64,000 nucleotides of DNA. Source: Symsagittifera roscoffensis. Lineage: Eukaryota; Xenacoelomorpha; Acoela; Convolutidae. Below are positions 11,527 through 21,964 of this stretch, one piece after another. Where the stretch lies: positions 87,703,845 through 87,767,844 of the forward strand of contig NC_087062.1 of NCBI RefSeq assembly GCF_963678635.1. Reading direction: 5' to 3'. The notes below the pieces were generated by a model. That model searched no databases, was not told the origin of the DNA, and saw nothing but the letters and a program-made list of their open reading frames with translations. Numbering within the stretch: the stretch's first letter is position 1; each line of letters starts with the position of its first letter. A program made the translations under genes and the position numbers.

Positions 11527-11771
11527 GCGAAATCTAGCGAATCAGAGAAAATGTGCCAAAAAAGCTGTTATTGGAGACTCTTTGGAAAATTAAGAAGGAA
11601 AAATTTTTGGCGCACGTTCTTGCTCACAATAAATATTCAAAAATTTAATTCAAAAACGGATTTTGTAAAATATTACCGGTCGACCCTCAGAACTCTCCCC
11701 CACGAAATATTTTCCTGCGATTCCTGCTTTCAATTTGATGCATAAAACAATTTTCTACTTGGCTCAGTTAC

Positions 11772-11942
11772 CTTGTTTTTTGCCTTGGATACGGCGGTTT
11801 GATCTGAAAGGATCTTAACTTTTGTAGGTCAAGTTTTCTGAGCTCGGTGCCTCGATTCACCCGACGCACTACACTGACCCCGGGTCCAGGGGCATACGGC
11901 GGGATGAGTCTCACCCCCTCCTCCAAAGTTCTCAAGAACCAG
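11772..11942 (-). CDS. Candidate internal exon of a second PG-containing gene
   Basis: On the minus strand a good acceptor (GTGTTTTTCCCCAG) and a donor (ACAAG|GTAAC) bound 171 bp that is phase 2 on both sides. It reads LRTLEEGVRLIPPYAPGPG, then VRRVNRGTELRKLDLQ, then KPPYPRQK. A-P-G-P-G is again a PG-type motif. GC content is higher than in the flanks. The open frame continues upstream to about 12013, so a different acceptor (for example at about 11987) is possible. It lies 246 bp from, and convergent with, the PG-repeat gene's last exon. No partner exon was found, so it could also be a pseudogene fragment. Confidence 0.4.
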
Positions 11943-12179
11943 CTGGGGAAAAACACAGGTCTCTTCTTCACCCCTAGCACTGCCATGGCTTGAACTGCAG
12001 TCCGCAACGACACAGAGCAGAAAAAAATCAGTTATGGTTGTTAACGGATAAGTGCACTGCCAATGTACTAAGAACAGTTTAACTCCAATTAAGTTTATGA
12101 AATAATTCTAATTTTCAAATTGCTTCAGTAATTAAAAAATCTGCTTTCAGAAGACTGTTTTAATAACATCTGTATATGA

Positions 12180-12672
12180 AAAAAAGTTTTTCTTCCGACT
12201 TTTGACAGAAGTGAGGATTTTTTTTTTTTGCATGGGGGTATTTTTAAAATCATTTGTTTTTCGACTTTTTAACTAAGCGTTTTTGAAAGATTTTTTATAC
12301 CATCTGAAAATCCGGAGCTCCAATGAAAAATCATTTTTCGTTAAGTTATAGGTTTCTGAAAACTGCTAATTGGACCAGTTTGGGATAATTCTTATATCAG
12401 GCGTCAGCCGCGGATTGAATTCTTCCAATTTTTTAGTTGGTTTTAGTATTACAAAACGGCACGCTAAATACATCTTTTTGTGCTTTACAAAGCGTGTGGG
12501 GAGTTGGGGGGGGGGGGGGGGGTTTTAGGTAAAATGATTTTCTTGTTCAATTACAACAATACCTTTCGAATGATATAAGAAAACTCAAAAACAGCTAGTT
12601 GAAAAGCCGAAATTTGTCTGAAGAAAAAAGCACAAAAATATTCCGTTACTTTCGTTACGAAAGTCCGAAAAA
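12180..12672. repeat. Decayed halves of the hairpin-ended repeat
   Basis: At 12240-12400 the plus strand resembles the forward element (TCGACTTTTTAACTAAGCG, CATTTTTCGTTAAGTTATAGG). The GCGTGTGGGG block at 12491 is followed by a run of 17 G. At 12560-12672 the same family appears reversed, ending in AAATATTCCGTTACTTTCG and TTACGAAAGTCCG. Two copies facing each other, or a rearranged one, would explain this. Confidence 0.5.
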
Positions 12673-12716
12673 CAAAAAAAAATAATCGAAAAGAGGTTTG
12701 TGTCTCCTAATCTAAT

Positions 12717-12870
12717 GCAAACGCATTAAACCGGGCCTGAGACATGTGTCGATCATGGTTGATACATGAGTGGACTAGGGTAGATAGGTGATTTGACGAC
12801 AGTCGATACGCGATTCGAACAAAGTCGATCACGGTCAAAATATGAGTCGAACAGGGTCGACCAAGATGAA
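12717..12870 (+). repeat. Degenerate GTCGA-rich short repeats
   Basis: GTCGATCATGG, AGTCGATACGCG, AAGTCGATCACGG, GAGTCGAACAGGGTCGACC and similar short words recur at irregular spacing of about 15-30 bp. A comparable GTCGA-rich patch occurs near 55200-55400. No coding sense is apparent. Confidence 0.45.
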
Positions 12871-13950
12871 TAAATAAGTCAGCCTGGTAATTTTTCTGGT
12901 TTGTTTTTTGAATTTTTCATCATTTTTTTTAAATCAAACATGAAGCTTCACCCTGATAAGAGGACTCCTGATCGTGCTTGTGACCAGATTTTTAAACTTT
13001 CTGTGGTAATTTCTCAAACAAAAAGACAATCACCCGCATCTAAGCCTAGGTGTAATTAATTGCTTAAAACGGATTATCATGTCAATTTTTCGACATTTAT
13101 AATTGATTTTAATTGCCAAAAGTAGATAATTAAAAGATTTATAGTCAATTATAATTGTGGTTTTTGCCAAGAGGTTAAAATCTCTTAAAAGTGATTATAA
13201 TTGTAATTATAATTTTTTATACCCACCTCACCCACTTTCAGTAAATATTGGGAGTATACACTAGGCGGCTGGGGTAGTGATAACAGAGAGGGAGTGTAAT
13301 TGAGTAACACCACACCCTGAAATGAGGAGGGGGAGGGGTGCGAATGGCGGTCCGCGGTAGCAACTTCACTTAACAGGAAAAGAGAACTAGCTAATTTTGA
13401 AGAAAAAAATGTAAATTTCTCAAATAAGATCTCAAAAAATCCATTATAAACGCTTATAATGGATTATCTTGACATAAAAAATATAATGTTTATAATCTAC
13501 TTTTAATGAATTCAAAAAGTCTCGCTAACTATAGATTTTCTAAAAGTCAACTCAAAATCCCCACAATTTAAAGACACATAAGTGCACTTTGCATATCGCT
13601 ACATATCACTTTTAAAATTTTCTTACTTTTCATGTATAACATTTGTATAGATTTCAAATATTACATTTTTTCTTATTTTTCAATTCTCACTACATGGCAA
13701 TTTAAAATTTTATTTTCATTTTTACTTTAACTACTTCTTTTTCTTATTATTTAACTTTTTTTTTCCAGAATCGTCATACACCCAACCCGCCCCCTCACGC
13801 TCAAGTAGGGTGAGGGAGTGGTTAATGGATGAACGGGGTGGGGAGTAATGGCTCCAATGGTTTGGGGGTGGGTTTGATAAACTGGGGAAGGGGATTGCCG
13901 TCGCAATTTTCGCAAAACTTTGCGACCCATATTATGTCCCAAAAGCTTCC
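12871..13950. other. Non-coding stretch
   Basis: A/T-rich DNA with repeated AATTATAATTG-type words between 13060 and 13220 and G-rich patches near 13330 and 13800-13890. No exon is supported. Confidence 0.45.
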
Positions 13951-13953
13951 AGA

Positions 13954-14037
13954 CTTTCGCAACCAAGAAATTCAGCCGCGACTTTCGCAACCAAGAAATT
14001 TAGCCGCGACTTTCGCGACCAAGGTGGAGTCAGCAAG
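13954..14037 (+). repeat. 28-bp tandem repeat, three units
   Basis: CTTTCGCAACCAAGAAATT plus AGCCGCGA occurs twice almost identically (13954-13981, 13982-14009). A third, diverged unit (14010-14037) begins CTTTCGCGACCAAGG. Related GCGACC-AAGGTGGAG words continue to about 14280, suggesting an older, degraded array. Confidence 0.7.
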
Positions 14038-14287
14038 ACTCAGAAAACGGCGCGACTGATCTGGCCAGCGCGATCAAACTTTGCCGTTTTCAGAGTTTTT
14101 AAAAGCAAGGTTGAGTCGGGGCGAACTTTTTGACCACGGTGGAGACACACGAATGACCGAGAAAAAATTTATTGCAGTTTTTGCGACCGAGGTGGAGACG
14201 GCGGGACTTTGGCGACCACGGTGGCGACGTCACTACCCTGAAATTTCGAGTCCAGACTCGAACTCTCGGCGCGACTATTCAATTTGG

Positions 14288-15309
14288 GTCTGGTGCGATT
14301 TACAAAGTCTGGAGGTGTAAGACCTAGAGCCATGGAAGATTCTCCCAGAATAATTGTACTATCAATTTTTTATTTCCATTTAGAATTGCAGCAATTTACA
14401 AACCGGCTTTTTATGAAAAAAAACACCCTAATTCAAGTTCATCCTAATTTCGTGGGCGGAGTAAAAAAAAAATTACATTTTTTTTGAAAAGTCTGCTATT
14501 TTTTGAACGAATTAATTGATTTTTTGGTCTGAACTTTTACTCTTTTCGTACTGAAGATTAACTCCCAGCTAAATTATACGGAAACATTCTTTGCTGGGAA
14601 CTTTCTTTGCCGCTTGTATAGCTTCAGGGCCCATCTTCACATCTTTTTAAACTTACAATTTTTGTGTTCACCTTCAGCCGAAAAGTTCTTATTAAAAACT
14701 AGGCTGATCGCCAGCTCAGATGTTTAACTTTTTTTATTACTTTGACAACAGTTGTTTATATAGCTCCTCCTTGAGAAATCAGTTTAAGCAAATGGTATTC
14801 TACATAGAAAAAACTCAACCAATAATGTGAAAGCGGAGACTAAATATTTCAAAGAAATACAGATAAATTAGACTTCGTTTATTTTTCGGGTTTATCGTCA
14901 AATTATTAGTAAGTTTGATTTATGTCACCATGTTTCCTTATCTGGCTGTGTTATTGCATGTATGGATTTTTCTGAGTTTCTTATCAAAATTTTGAATAGT
15001 TAATTGCCAAAGTAGTCCGTTGCGTAATTATAAAGTCTGTGCCCAAACGCGGGTCTATGTTTTTGACTTTAAAAGAAGTTTTATGATTCAAAACAATTGC
15101 ACAAACTATGTCTCGATATCATGGCGAACATAGCATACAAAGCGCCGTATTTTTCCGAAAAAATCTCAGCAAACTGCTAGGAGGTTTTTAATAAAATGGT
15201 CATAAAAAATGCCAATTAGTAATTTTGACTTTTTTTGAATCACAAATGCATAAGTTCGAAAAAAATTCAGTGCCTATTGAGAGCGCTCTCTCAATGAGTC
15301 GGTAGGTTT
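14288..15309. other. Non-coding stretch
   Basis: No supported gene. A GAGAGCGCTCTC palindrome at about 15279-15290 is the only feature I noted. Confidence 0.4.
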
Positions 15310-17650
15310 AGGGGTTTGATTCTCTGGGCCAGTTCACACAATATAACTTAAGCGCAAAGTGGTCCCTTTGGTAATAAAATCAACGGGGCGACCGAGATTC
15401 ACTACTATCCACAATCCGGAAAGAGTTAAATTGATGGCAACTAACCCGTAATGTATTCTGTTACTTGCCCCCTTAGTGTACTGCACTTGAGGCTCTCTCG
15501 TCCGTTCTCGCGATTGCAAGAATTTCCAGTTGTAATTAAATTCAGATAAATTTTGGACCAATTACAGAGGGCTCCAAGTGCCAGATTGTAATCTAATAAT
15601 CTAATCAAAAATAAAGGGTTCATGATCAATCAAACCAATTGCCTAATAGCAATCCAAATCCCAACTAACTTAACTAAAATTTATCTCTTTCTCTGAAGAA
15701 TCCTAATTAACGAATTACACACAGTAATTCCACTCAATTACTCAGCGCAACCTGCTAAAGTTAATAGTGTCACTACGGATCACTATTCCTTGGAGATACT
15801 TTAACTGATCCCCTTAACTACCTATTTTCTTGTTCTCTAACTGTGAGAACCAAGTAATCAATAACTTCGCAAAAATTTTTCTCTAAATAATAACGAGAGC
15901 CCAACAACTCTCACTAATAACCAGTTTTTTGTTCTCCACTCTGAGAACCAACTTCTCTTATTAATAGCTCAAATAGTTCTGCCTGAAAGTAAGCTGTTTA
16001 TTTTTCTCTATAATATTTGTCTATTTGAGTTTTGGTTATAGTTAGAGTTATGCCGTCCCTGCAAGTCCTTAAGTTTACTTTAGTGACCCTTTCGCCAGGT
16101 CTTCACCGGATTCTTCCTCTGTCGACACTAGTCCTATACTGCAACTTCATTGTTGGTATCTCTAACTAATTTGGGCAAATATCAAGACCAATTTTATCTG
16201 CAAGCCGAGTTATGTCTAATTAACAAGTATCCCACGGTTTTTTTTGAATTATCCCATTAACGTTCCGACCTTCCGGGAGTTAGGGATAGCCTTTTCTATG
16301 GATCGCTAATTCATTCCAAGCATATAGATTTCCAGTCTAAACTGTATTCAAATCCCGACCTTCCAGTTATCAGGGGAACGTAACATGCTTAATAGAGGTC
16401 AAATTGGGCTAAAAAGCCACCTCCGGGGAGTTAAGTAAATTCTCCGTCCATTTATACTTTTTTATGAGAACTAATTCTCATGCCGTGGCCCTATTACTAT
16501 AACTTTCCTCTGGGTCTCATTTTTTCAAAGTCTAGAAGAATTGCTGTTAATAGATAATTCGCCAATCTAAGCTGAACCCATAATTTACCAAGTCCACTTT
16601 GAATTAACTCTACTACTCCAAGTTTCAATGTAAAACTATATTTCTATCCACTTCTGCTTCAGATCCCAATCTACAAGTTTCGTCCCATTTGATAATTAGT
16701 AAAGTAATCAATTCTTTTTGCAGAGGGCTGGGGCTGGGGAATACGCCACTTTCAGGTGTTAATCTTGGGGTTTTCTATGCAATTTTGGCGTCAAAACGCC
16801 CAAAGGTCAGCTTAAAGTTATCCAGGAGTCACCTGAGGTCAAAATTCTATATTCAGGTTCAGAATCCCATAGTGGTCCTACCTACCAAGTTTCATCCATA
16901 TCCCTTAATACTTCCCATTCAGTTATCCCATTTCTAGTTTCCATATCACTTTTCATATCATAGAGGGGTTTCACTCACAAAAGGTCTTTTATCGGGGTTT
17001 GTCTCTAATGTCTTTAACCGCAAGAAAGTCAATATTGCCCCGCTCATTAATTTGCGTAAATTGCTTATTTCCGGTCTGAGTTGTGTTTTTCTTGGCTGCT
17101 AATAACTTCCGGTTCAACCACTGGATTTAGCTAAAATTGTAACACATGACGTACCCATGATATTCCAAAGTCTTAGCTCCCTGCGTTCAGTGGAGGCCGA
17201 GAAACGGCTTCCTGAAGTCGAGGTGGGGACTATTTGCATAGGGCATAGAACCGAAAGTAGGTGTCCAGGGGGTCTGGGGTTCTAAACTTAAGTACCCTGG
17301 ACTAGGTCTAAAACATGCTATATTTTGGTTTCATTCCATCCGCTGGTTACCGAGTTCTAATAGGGCTAATTGCACTTCCTGGAACTGTTACCCTTGGGAC
17401 CGGGTGGTCCAAGGGGTCTAGAGTTTTGCATGCCCGGTTCAAATCATCTCTAGTATCCGTCCTAGGAGTTTCATAAAGGTAACCCCGGTAGTTTCTATTT
17501 GGGAATAGAGGATTATCACATTTGGCACCTTTTTGAAAATTTTCCACAGAGGAGGGACTGATTCTTCCGAGACTCGAACTCTTTCGAGATTGGTCATTTA
17601 TGGTCCAGTTTGCATCGATTTTGCAACTTAACAAATTGTTCGCTTCATTA
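15310..17650 (-). repeat. Large (~2-kb) dispersed repeat, copy I
   Basis: The reverse complement of this region aligns by eye with 46820-48800. Paired blocks include GTGGCGTATTCCCCAGCCC (near 16735-16755) with GTGGCGTATTTCCCCAGCCC (near 47588), ATCTGAAGCAGAAG (near 16650) with the same word at 47669, and GGTCGGAACGTTAATGGG (near 16260) with GGTCGGAACGTGAATGGG at 48045. Identity is moderate with indels. GC is higher than in the surroundings. No conserved reading frame was recognised in either copy, so it looks like a large non-autonomous element or long terminal repeat. Exact ends are uncertain. Confidence 0.75.
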
Positions 17651-18325
17651 CTCGACTTGTTGATTCGTCATTTTCAAGCTACGTACTACTCATTCACTTT
17701 CACTATACTGCAAGCATTTCTCGAGTTAAAACGCTCAATCGAATTCTAAGTTTGGCGAAAAAAGGTGTTAGGACCACCGAACTTCTTGAAAGCACCATTT
17801 CCTTTCAGGAAAATTTTCAGGGGTGATCGGCCAAATTTATAGATAAGAAACTTTACCAATTAAAAAAACACTTTAAAACGGTGAAAAATGAGACTATGAC
17901 CGCTTTTGTGCACAAAAAAAACAGAAGTTTCGCTCTACCTTTTGCAGTTTCTTTCAAAACCAGTTAAATTTTGCGACAAAGTTTGCTTTGTTTGTGACAA
18001 GATCTAGAAATTTCGAGTCTTATAAAATGCCCCAAATATGCCATGATGAGCAAAGTATTAATGAGCCTTCATAACATTTCAGTTCCCAGTGCCAGTTATT
18101 TTCTTTCACATCTGAGTTCTTTTATTTGAAGATGTAAATAGAAAAAGACTTGATTTGAAATGATAAAAACAGATCAAGTCTTCATTAATATCAATCCAAA
18201 TTTACTTTTTATAGAAAAAGTTAGATACAAGTTTTGATTTCTTATAATATTTTAAAATTTTTTCAAACTCCTCTTAATATATTAACACGTTCTTGTGATA
18301 ATATAAAAATCGTATTTCATTTTAG
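17651..18325. promoter_or_regulatory. 5' flank of gene A
   Basis: A/T-rich DNA without an exon. It should include the promoter of gene A, but no convincing TATA/initiator pair stands out. It ends in the acceptor-like TTTCATTTTAG at 18315-18325, 8 nt before the gene A ATG. Confidence 0.35.
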
Positions 18326-18326
18326 C
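18315..18326 (+). promoter_or_regulatory. Acceptor-like site just upstream of gene A start
   Basis: TTTCATTTTAG ends at 18325, eight bases before the ATG at 18334. Gene C has the same arrangement. It would serve as a spliced-leader trans-splice acceptor, or as the 3' end of a 5'-UTR intron. The sequence alone cannot separate these. Confidence 0.5.
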
Positions 18327-18333
18327 GCCTGTA

Positions 18334-19016
18334 ATGGGACAATTATTGCAAAGGTTTCTGCTGTTTTTGGTAGTTTCAAATCTTTGTCACTGCATTGGCG
18401 TGAGAAGAAGGGGAAATGGTCTTTCAAACGTTGAGATATCCACTGAAATAATAGCCTCTGTTCGCTTCGGCCAGACTAAACTGGCGGTGTGGCAGGACGC
18501 TGTGAAACCAGAGAAGTTCTATGTCCTCCCATTGGGTCATTTGAAGCCAGAGACAGCCGAGGCTTCATATAATATGCTTACCAAGATCTGGTCTCTCATT
18601 TTTAGCGTGCAATTGTGGTCAGAGGAAGCTCAAAAAGTCGTGTTTGAGCGCCTGAAAAAAGATGGAAAATCGGTTAAAAAAGACAACATCCAGATGATGC
18701 CTATCGATTCAATTCGTCTTATTGACTCGTGGGATGAAATCGTCGAAGAGTTCAGTATTTCATCTAGCTGGAAAACGAACAGCAACCAGCCGGACGAGAT
18801 GGACTTCCAAATGGATTGTGCGGACGAAGCCTCGTGCCAGGAGCTGCAACAGTCGATGAAACATCACCCGGAATTGTTCCAGAATATGGAGCTTCAGTTC
18901 AGAATGCTGACGCAGAATACAGCCGGAAGAAAAATGGTGGTCACTGGCTCTGACATACAGAGTGGTGAATTGTTCACCAAACTGAAAAACATGCCAGGCG
19001 CCGAAGGAGATGAAAG
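18334..19016 (+). CDS. Gene A, exon 1: secreted uncharacterised protein (ApeC-like family)
   Basis: The exon encodes residues 1-227 and part of 228. It starts at an ATG eight bases after an acceptor-like TTTTAG. Residues 1-22 form a signal peptide (hydrophobic LLQRFLLFLVVSNLCHCIG), followed by a basic RRR that could be a processing site. The body contains FYVLPLGHLKPETAEA, then IQMMPIDSIRL, then LQFRMLTQNTAGRKMVVTG, all shared with gene C (FYVLPLGHLKPKTART, IEMMPIEQIRL, IQFRMLSEESSGRSIVITG). The exon ends GDE-AG|GTAAG, phase 2. From memory, similar N-terminal regions occur in secreted proteins of unknown function in other invertebrates; no enzymatic motif is visible. Unlike gene C, no intron interrupts this part. 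Confidence 0.85.
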
Positions 19017-19532
19017 GTAAGCGAGGCTCTCAGGAACCACCGTCGTTATCGCTTTCTTCAGCAGCTTGTTAATCCAACCACGTCACGAAAATTTCACCGA
19101 TTTGAAGAACCTCGAACAAAGATTGTAGGAGGTCATTTAAGGTGTCACATTAAGCCTTATTGGCTGCGATGTCAATTCAAACGAAGTCTTGAAACAAGAG
19201 ACCAAATAATTGATTGAATAGTTCACCAACCTGTGGTTAAAAAACTCCTGAACTTCAAATCATAACGCATCCCAACCCGATACTTAAATTTCTGAATTTT
19301 GAAAAATTTCTGTAGCTTTTTTTGGGTAAAAGCATGTGATCACAGCTGGCAATCCTTTTGAATTCTTTGAAAGTTGCTCAAATTAAGGTTATCAGACTAA
19401 GGTATTTACATTCCAGACGGACATTGTCGTGTTTTAAACTAACTTTCCAATTGGCTAGTTGCCGTTCTTCTGATAAATTGTGTGTTGCCTACTTTTGCGA
19501 GTTGTTTTTGTCTGCGCGTCCTTTTATTTGTT

Positions 19533-20071
19533 GTTCCGACTTTCGATACGAAAGTAACGGAATATTTGTGCTCAGGGTGGGTTTTTTTTTCTTCAGACAA
19601 ATTTCGACTTGTTAACTAGCCATTTTTGACGGAATTTTTTATGTCATTCAAAAGGTATTTTTGTCCTGAGCTTAAATTTGAAAAGATATTTCACCTGTGA
19701 TCAATTTTCGTTAAGTTATGAGGGTTCAAAATTGCCATTTTGACCAATTTGGGACAATTAACGCGCGATATAATTCGCGCTATTAACGCGTAAGCGGAGA
19801 TTTAATCCGTCTTATAAATAGTTCCAAATTGGTTGAACGAAGCTTATTTGCCATAATTGATTTGTTACAATTGTTACAAGGAACGAAATTTATCTTCTTA
19901 TACTTTATATGGCGTGTGGGGGGATGATTTTCATTAAAATTTTCAAATTTTAGAAAAAAAAATTCATTTATTTTATTTCATTTAATTTTTTCATGCTATT
20001 ACTGCTGCTCCATAAACCTTAAGAGGCAGTCGGAACATTCAGGGCTTCGCACTGATACGAGCAGTCTTGTT
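19533..20071 (+). repeat. Hairpin-ended ~540-bp element, tandem copy 1
   Basis: It begins GTTCCGACTTTCGATACG, where ACTTTCG-ATA-CGAAAGT is a perfect hairpin, and ends with AGTCGGAAC, TCAGGGCTTCGCACTGA and TACGAGCAGTCTTGTT. GTTCCGACT and AGTCGGAAC are inverted to each other. An internal AACGCGCGATATAATTCGCG block forms another partial inverted repeat. It has no coding capacity. It lies in the gene A intron (19017-20955) and abuts copy 2 head-to-tail. Confidence 0.85.
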
Positions 20072-20616
20072 GTTCCGACTTTCGGTACGAAAGTAACGGA
20101 ATATTTGTGCTCGGGGTGGTTTTTTTTTCTTCAGACAAATTTCGACTTTTTAACTAGCCATTTTTGACGGAATTTTTTAATATCGTTCGAAAGCCATGGT
20201 TGTACTGAGCTTAAATTTGAAAAGATATTTCACCTGTGATCATTTTTCGTAAATTTATGATGGTTTAAAGGTTGCCATTTTGGCCAATTTGACCAATTTG
20301 CGACAATTAACGCGCGATACAATTCGCGCTATTAACGCGTAAGCGGAGATTTAATCCGTCTTATAAATCGTTCCAAATTGGTTGAACGAAGCTTATTTGC
20401 CATAATTGATTTGTTACAAGGAACGAAATTCTATCTTTTTGTAATTTATATGGCGTGTGGGGGATTGATTTTCATTTAAAAAAATTCAAATTTTAGAGAA
20501 AAAAAATTTTCATTTTATTTTATTTCATTTAATTTTTTGGGTTATTACTGCTGCTCCATAAACCTTAAAAGGCAGTCGGAACATTCAGGGCTTCGCCCTG
20601 ATACGAGCAGTCTTGT
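20072..20616 (+). repeat. Hairpin-ended ~540-bp element, tandem copy 2
   Basis: Nearly the same as copy 1, starting GTTCCGACTTTCGGTACG and ending in the perfect hairpin TCAGGGC-TTC-GCCCTGA followed by TACGAGCAGTCTTGTT. Differences from copy 1 are scattered substitutions and short indels. It is non-autonomous. The 3' hairpin near the end recalls Helitron-like termini, but no CTRR end is seen, so the class is open. Confidence 0.85.
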
Positions 20617-20955
20617 TCACTTTTTGAAATCTAAATTTTGCACTCCCGAAAACTTCTGAAAATTCAATAACACTATTCTTCTTTTGATCGTAAGCGCAGT
20701 CTTGTAATGATTGATAAAGGAACAGCTGCTTCCATCCAATGCCTTTGCTTTATCATATGTGCTAATTTCTCCTATGTTATTCAGTTAAAGTTTTCCAACC
20801 ATGTAAAAAACTAATTTGTTAGCTAACTTAGTGAAAAACTTTACTCTCATTTTGCTATAACGGATAATTATCAAACAAAGCCTTTATTTGGATCTTTCCC
20901 ATCATTGGGTTTCTAAACACTGGGAAAAACTCCTTTTTTCTTATGATGCCTTCAG

Positions 20956-21964
20956 GTTTTTGTCATCGGAGGACATGAAACAGCTGACAGCTGAGTCGGT
21001 GAGTGTTGCAAGTGCCTCTGTGAGAGTGGACGCCAACTACCAGTATAGTGAAGGTGACACCGTCCAACTGACTGAGAGTTTGGAAAAGGTACTGACAAAA
21101 AATAAAGTGAAGAGTGACCAGTTCGAGTCCATCAAGTGGGATTCTGTGTTCTGGAATGACGATTGGTCCCGACCAGATAAGATCACACAGGAGTTGAACA
21201 CAATCTACTCATTGGACAAGGACCACAAAGACCACCTGAAGGTTGACGAAGACGCCTACTCAGCGTACGTTAAAACAAGTGCGGGAGGCTCTTTTGCCGG
21301 GTTTTCGGCAAGTATGGAGGCCGAAACAGGAGCATCCTACGAGACAAAAACTACAGTACAGGATGTAGTGGACACTCTTGAGGAAAACAAGCTTAACTCG
21401 GAATGGGACGGGGAGAAGTTTGTGGAGAAGCCTCTCGACTTGTACCGAATGAACCTCAACGATTACAAGACCACTTCGACCATAGAAGCACTCGATGTTC
21501 AAGTTCAAGAAATTGTGGGGGAGTATACGATTCCTCTCACGGTTCCAAAGAAGGACGACAACAGAGAGTCAGCTCTCACTTTGTTCATGGTGAGACAGCG
21601 AGTAGAGGTGGCTCTTGAAAACTTGAAGAAAGAAGTCTCTAAAAACAACACAGTGTTGTCTGATTTGGAAGTAAAAAGGGCAAACGAAGTTAAAGACAGC
21701 GTAAAAACTCTTATCGAGAACCCGACTTGGCCTACTGGTGCATACTGCATATTTCAAAGTCCAAAAAAAGTCTCCCTTACCACTGGCTATAATGCGTCTG
21801 AGTCATGTCCTGATGGATTCGATCGCGAAGTCGGAGGTTTCCACGTGAAAGGATCCCCGAAAGCCGACGATGACGATTACAACCACATAGACTTTCTCAC
21901 AGGTGGATCCAAATCAACTAAGATGTCAATTCGAACATGCTGCAAGTGGATGAAATCAGAGTGA
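20956..21964 (+). CDS. Gene A, exon 2: C-terminal half with Cys-rich ApeC-like end
   Basis: Acceptor GATGCCTTCAG then G-TTT-TTG restores Arg228 and gives RFLSSEDMKQLTAES. Residues 228-563 follow, ending in TGA at 21962. Landmarks are WDSVFWNDDWSRPDK (289-303), WDGEKFV-KPLDLYR near 378, a charged, probably helical stretch near 435-480, and a C-terminal module from WPTGAYCIF (486) through SCPDGF (511) to the final RTCCKW (554-558). W-P-x-G-x-Y, C-P-x-G and a terminal C-[CxK] resemble the apextrin C-terminal (ApeC) pattern, which has been linked to microbial glycan binding in other invertebrates; that link is inferred here, not shown. Together with exon 1 it forms a complete 563-aa secreted protein with no stop or frameshift. 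Confidence 0.85.

Noticed and set aside
13751-14320. Overlapping frames on both strands near 13750-14320
   Set aside because: They are produced by GC-richer, degenerate tandem repeats (28-bp unit); the translations are repetitive and differ in frame between units.
15270-15340. tRNA-like segment (GAGTCGGTAGGTTTAGGGGTTTGATTCTC)
   Set aside because: The word resembles a T-arm, but I could not build acceptor, D and anticodon stems around it.
20888-20955. Upstream start for gene A exon 2 at 20888
   Set aside because: The acceptor at 20955 restores the frame with exon 1 and the homologous junction in gene C; residues before it have no counterpart in gene C.
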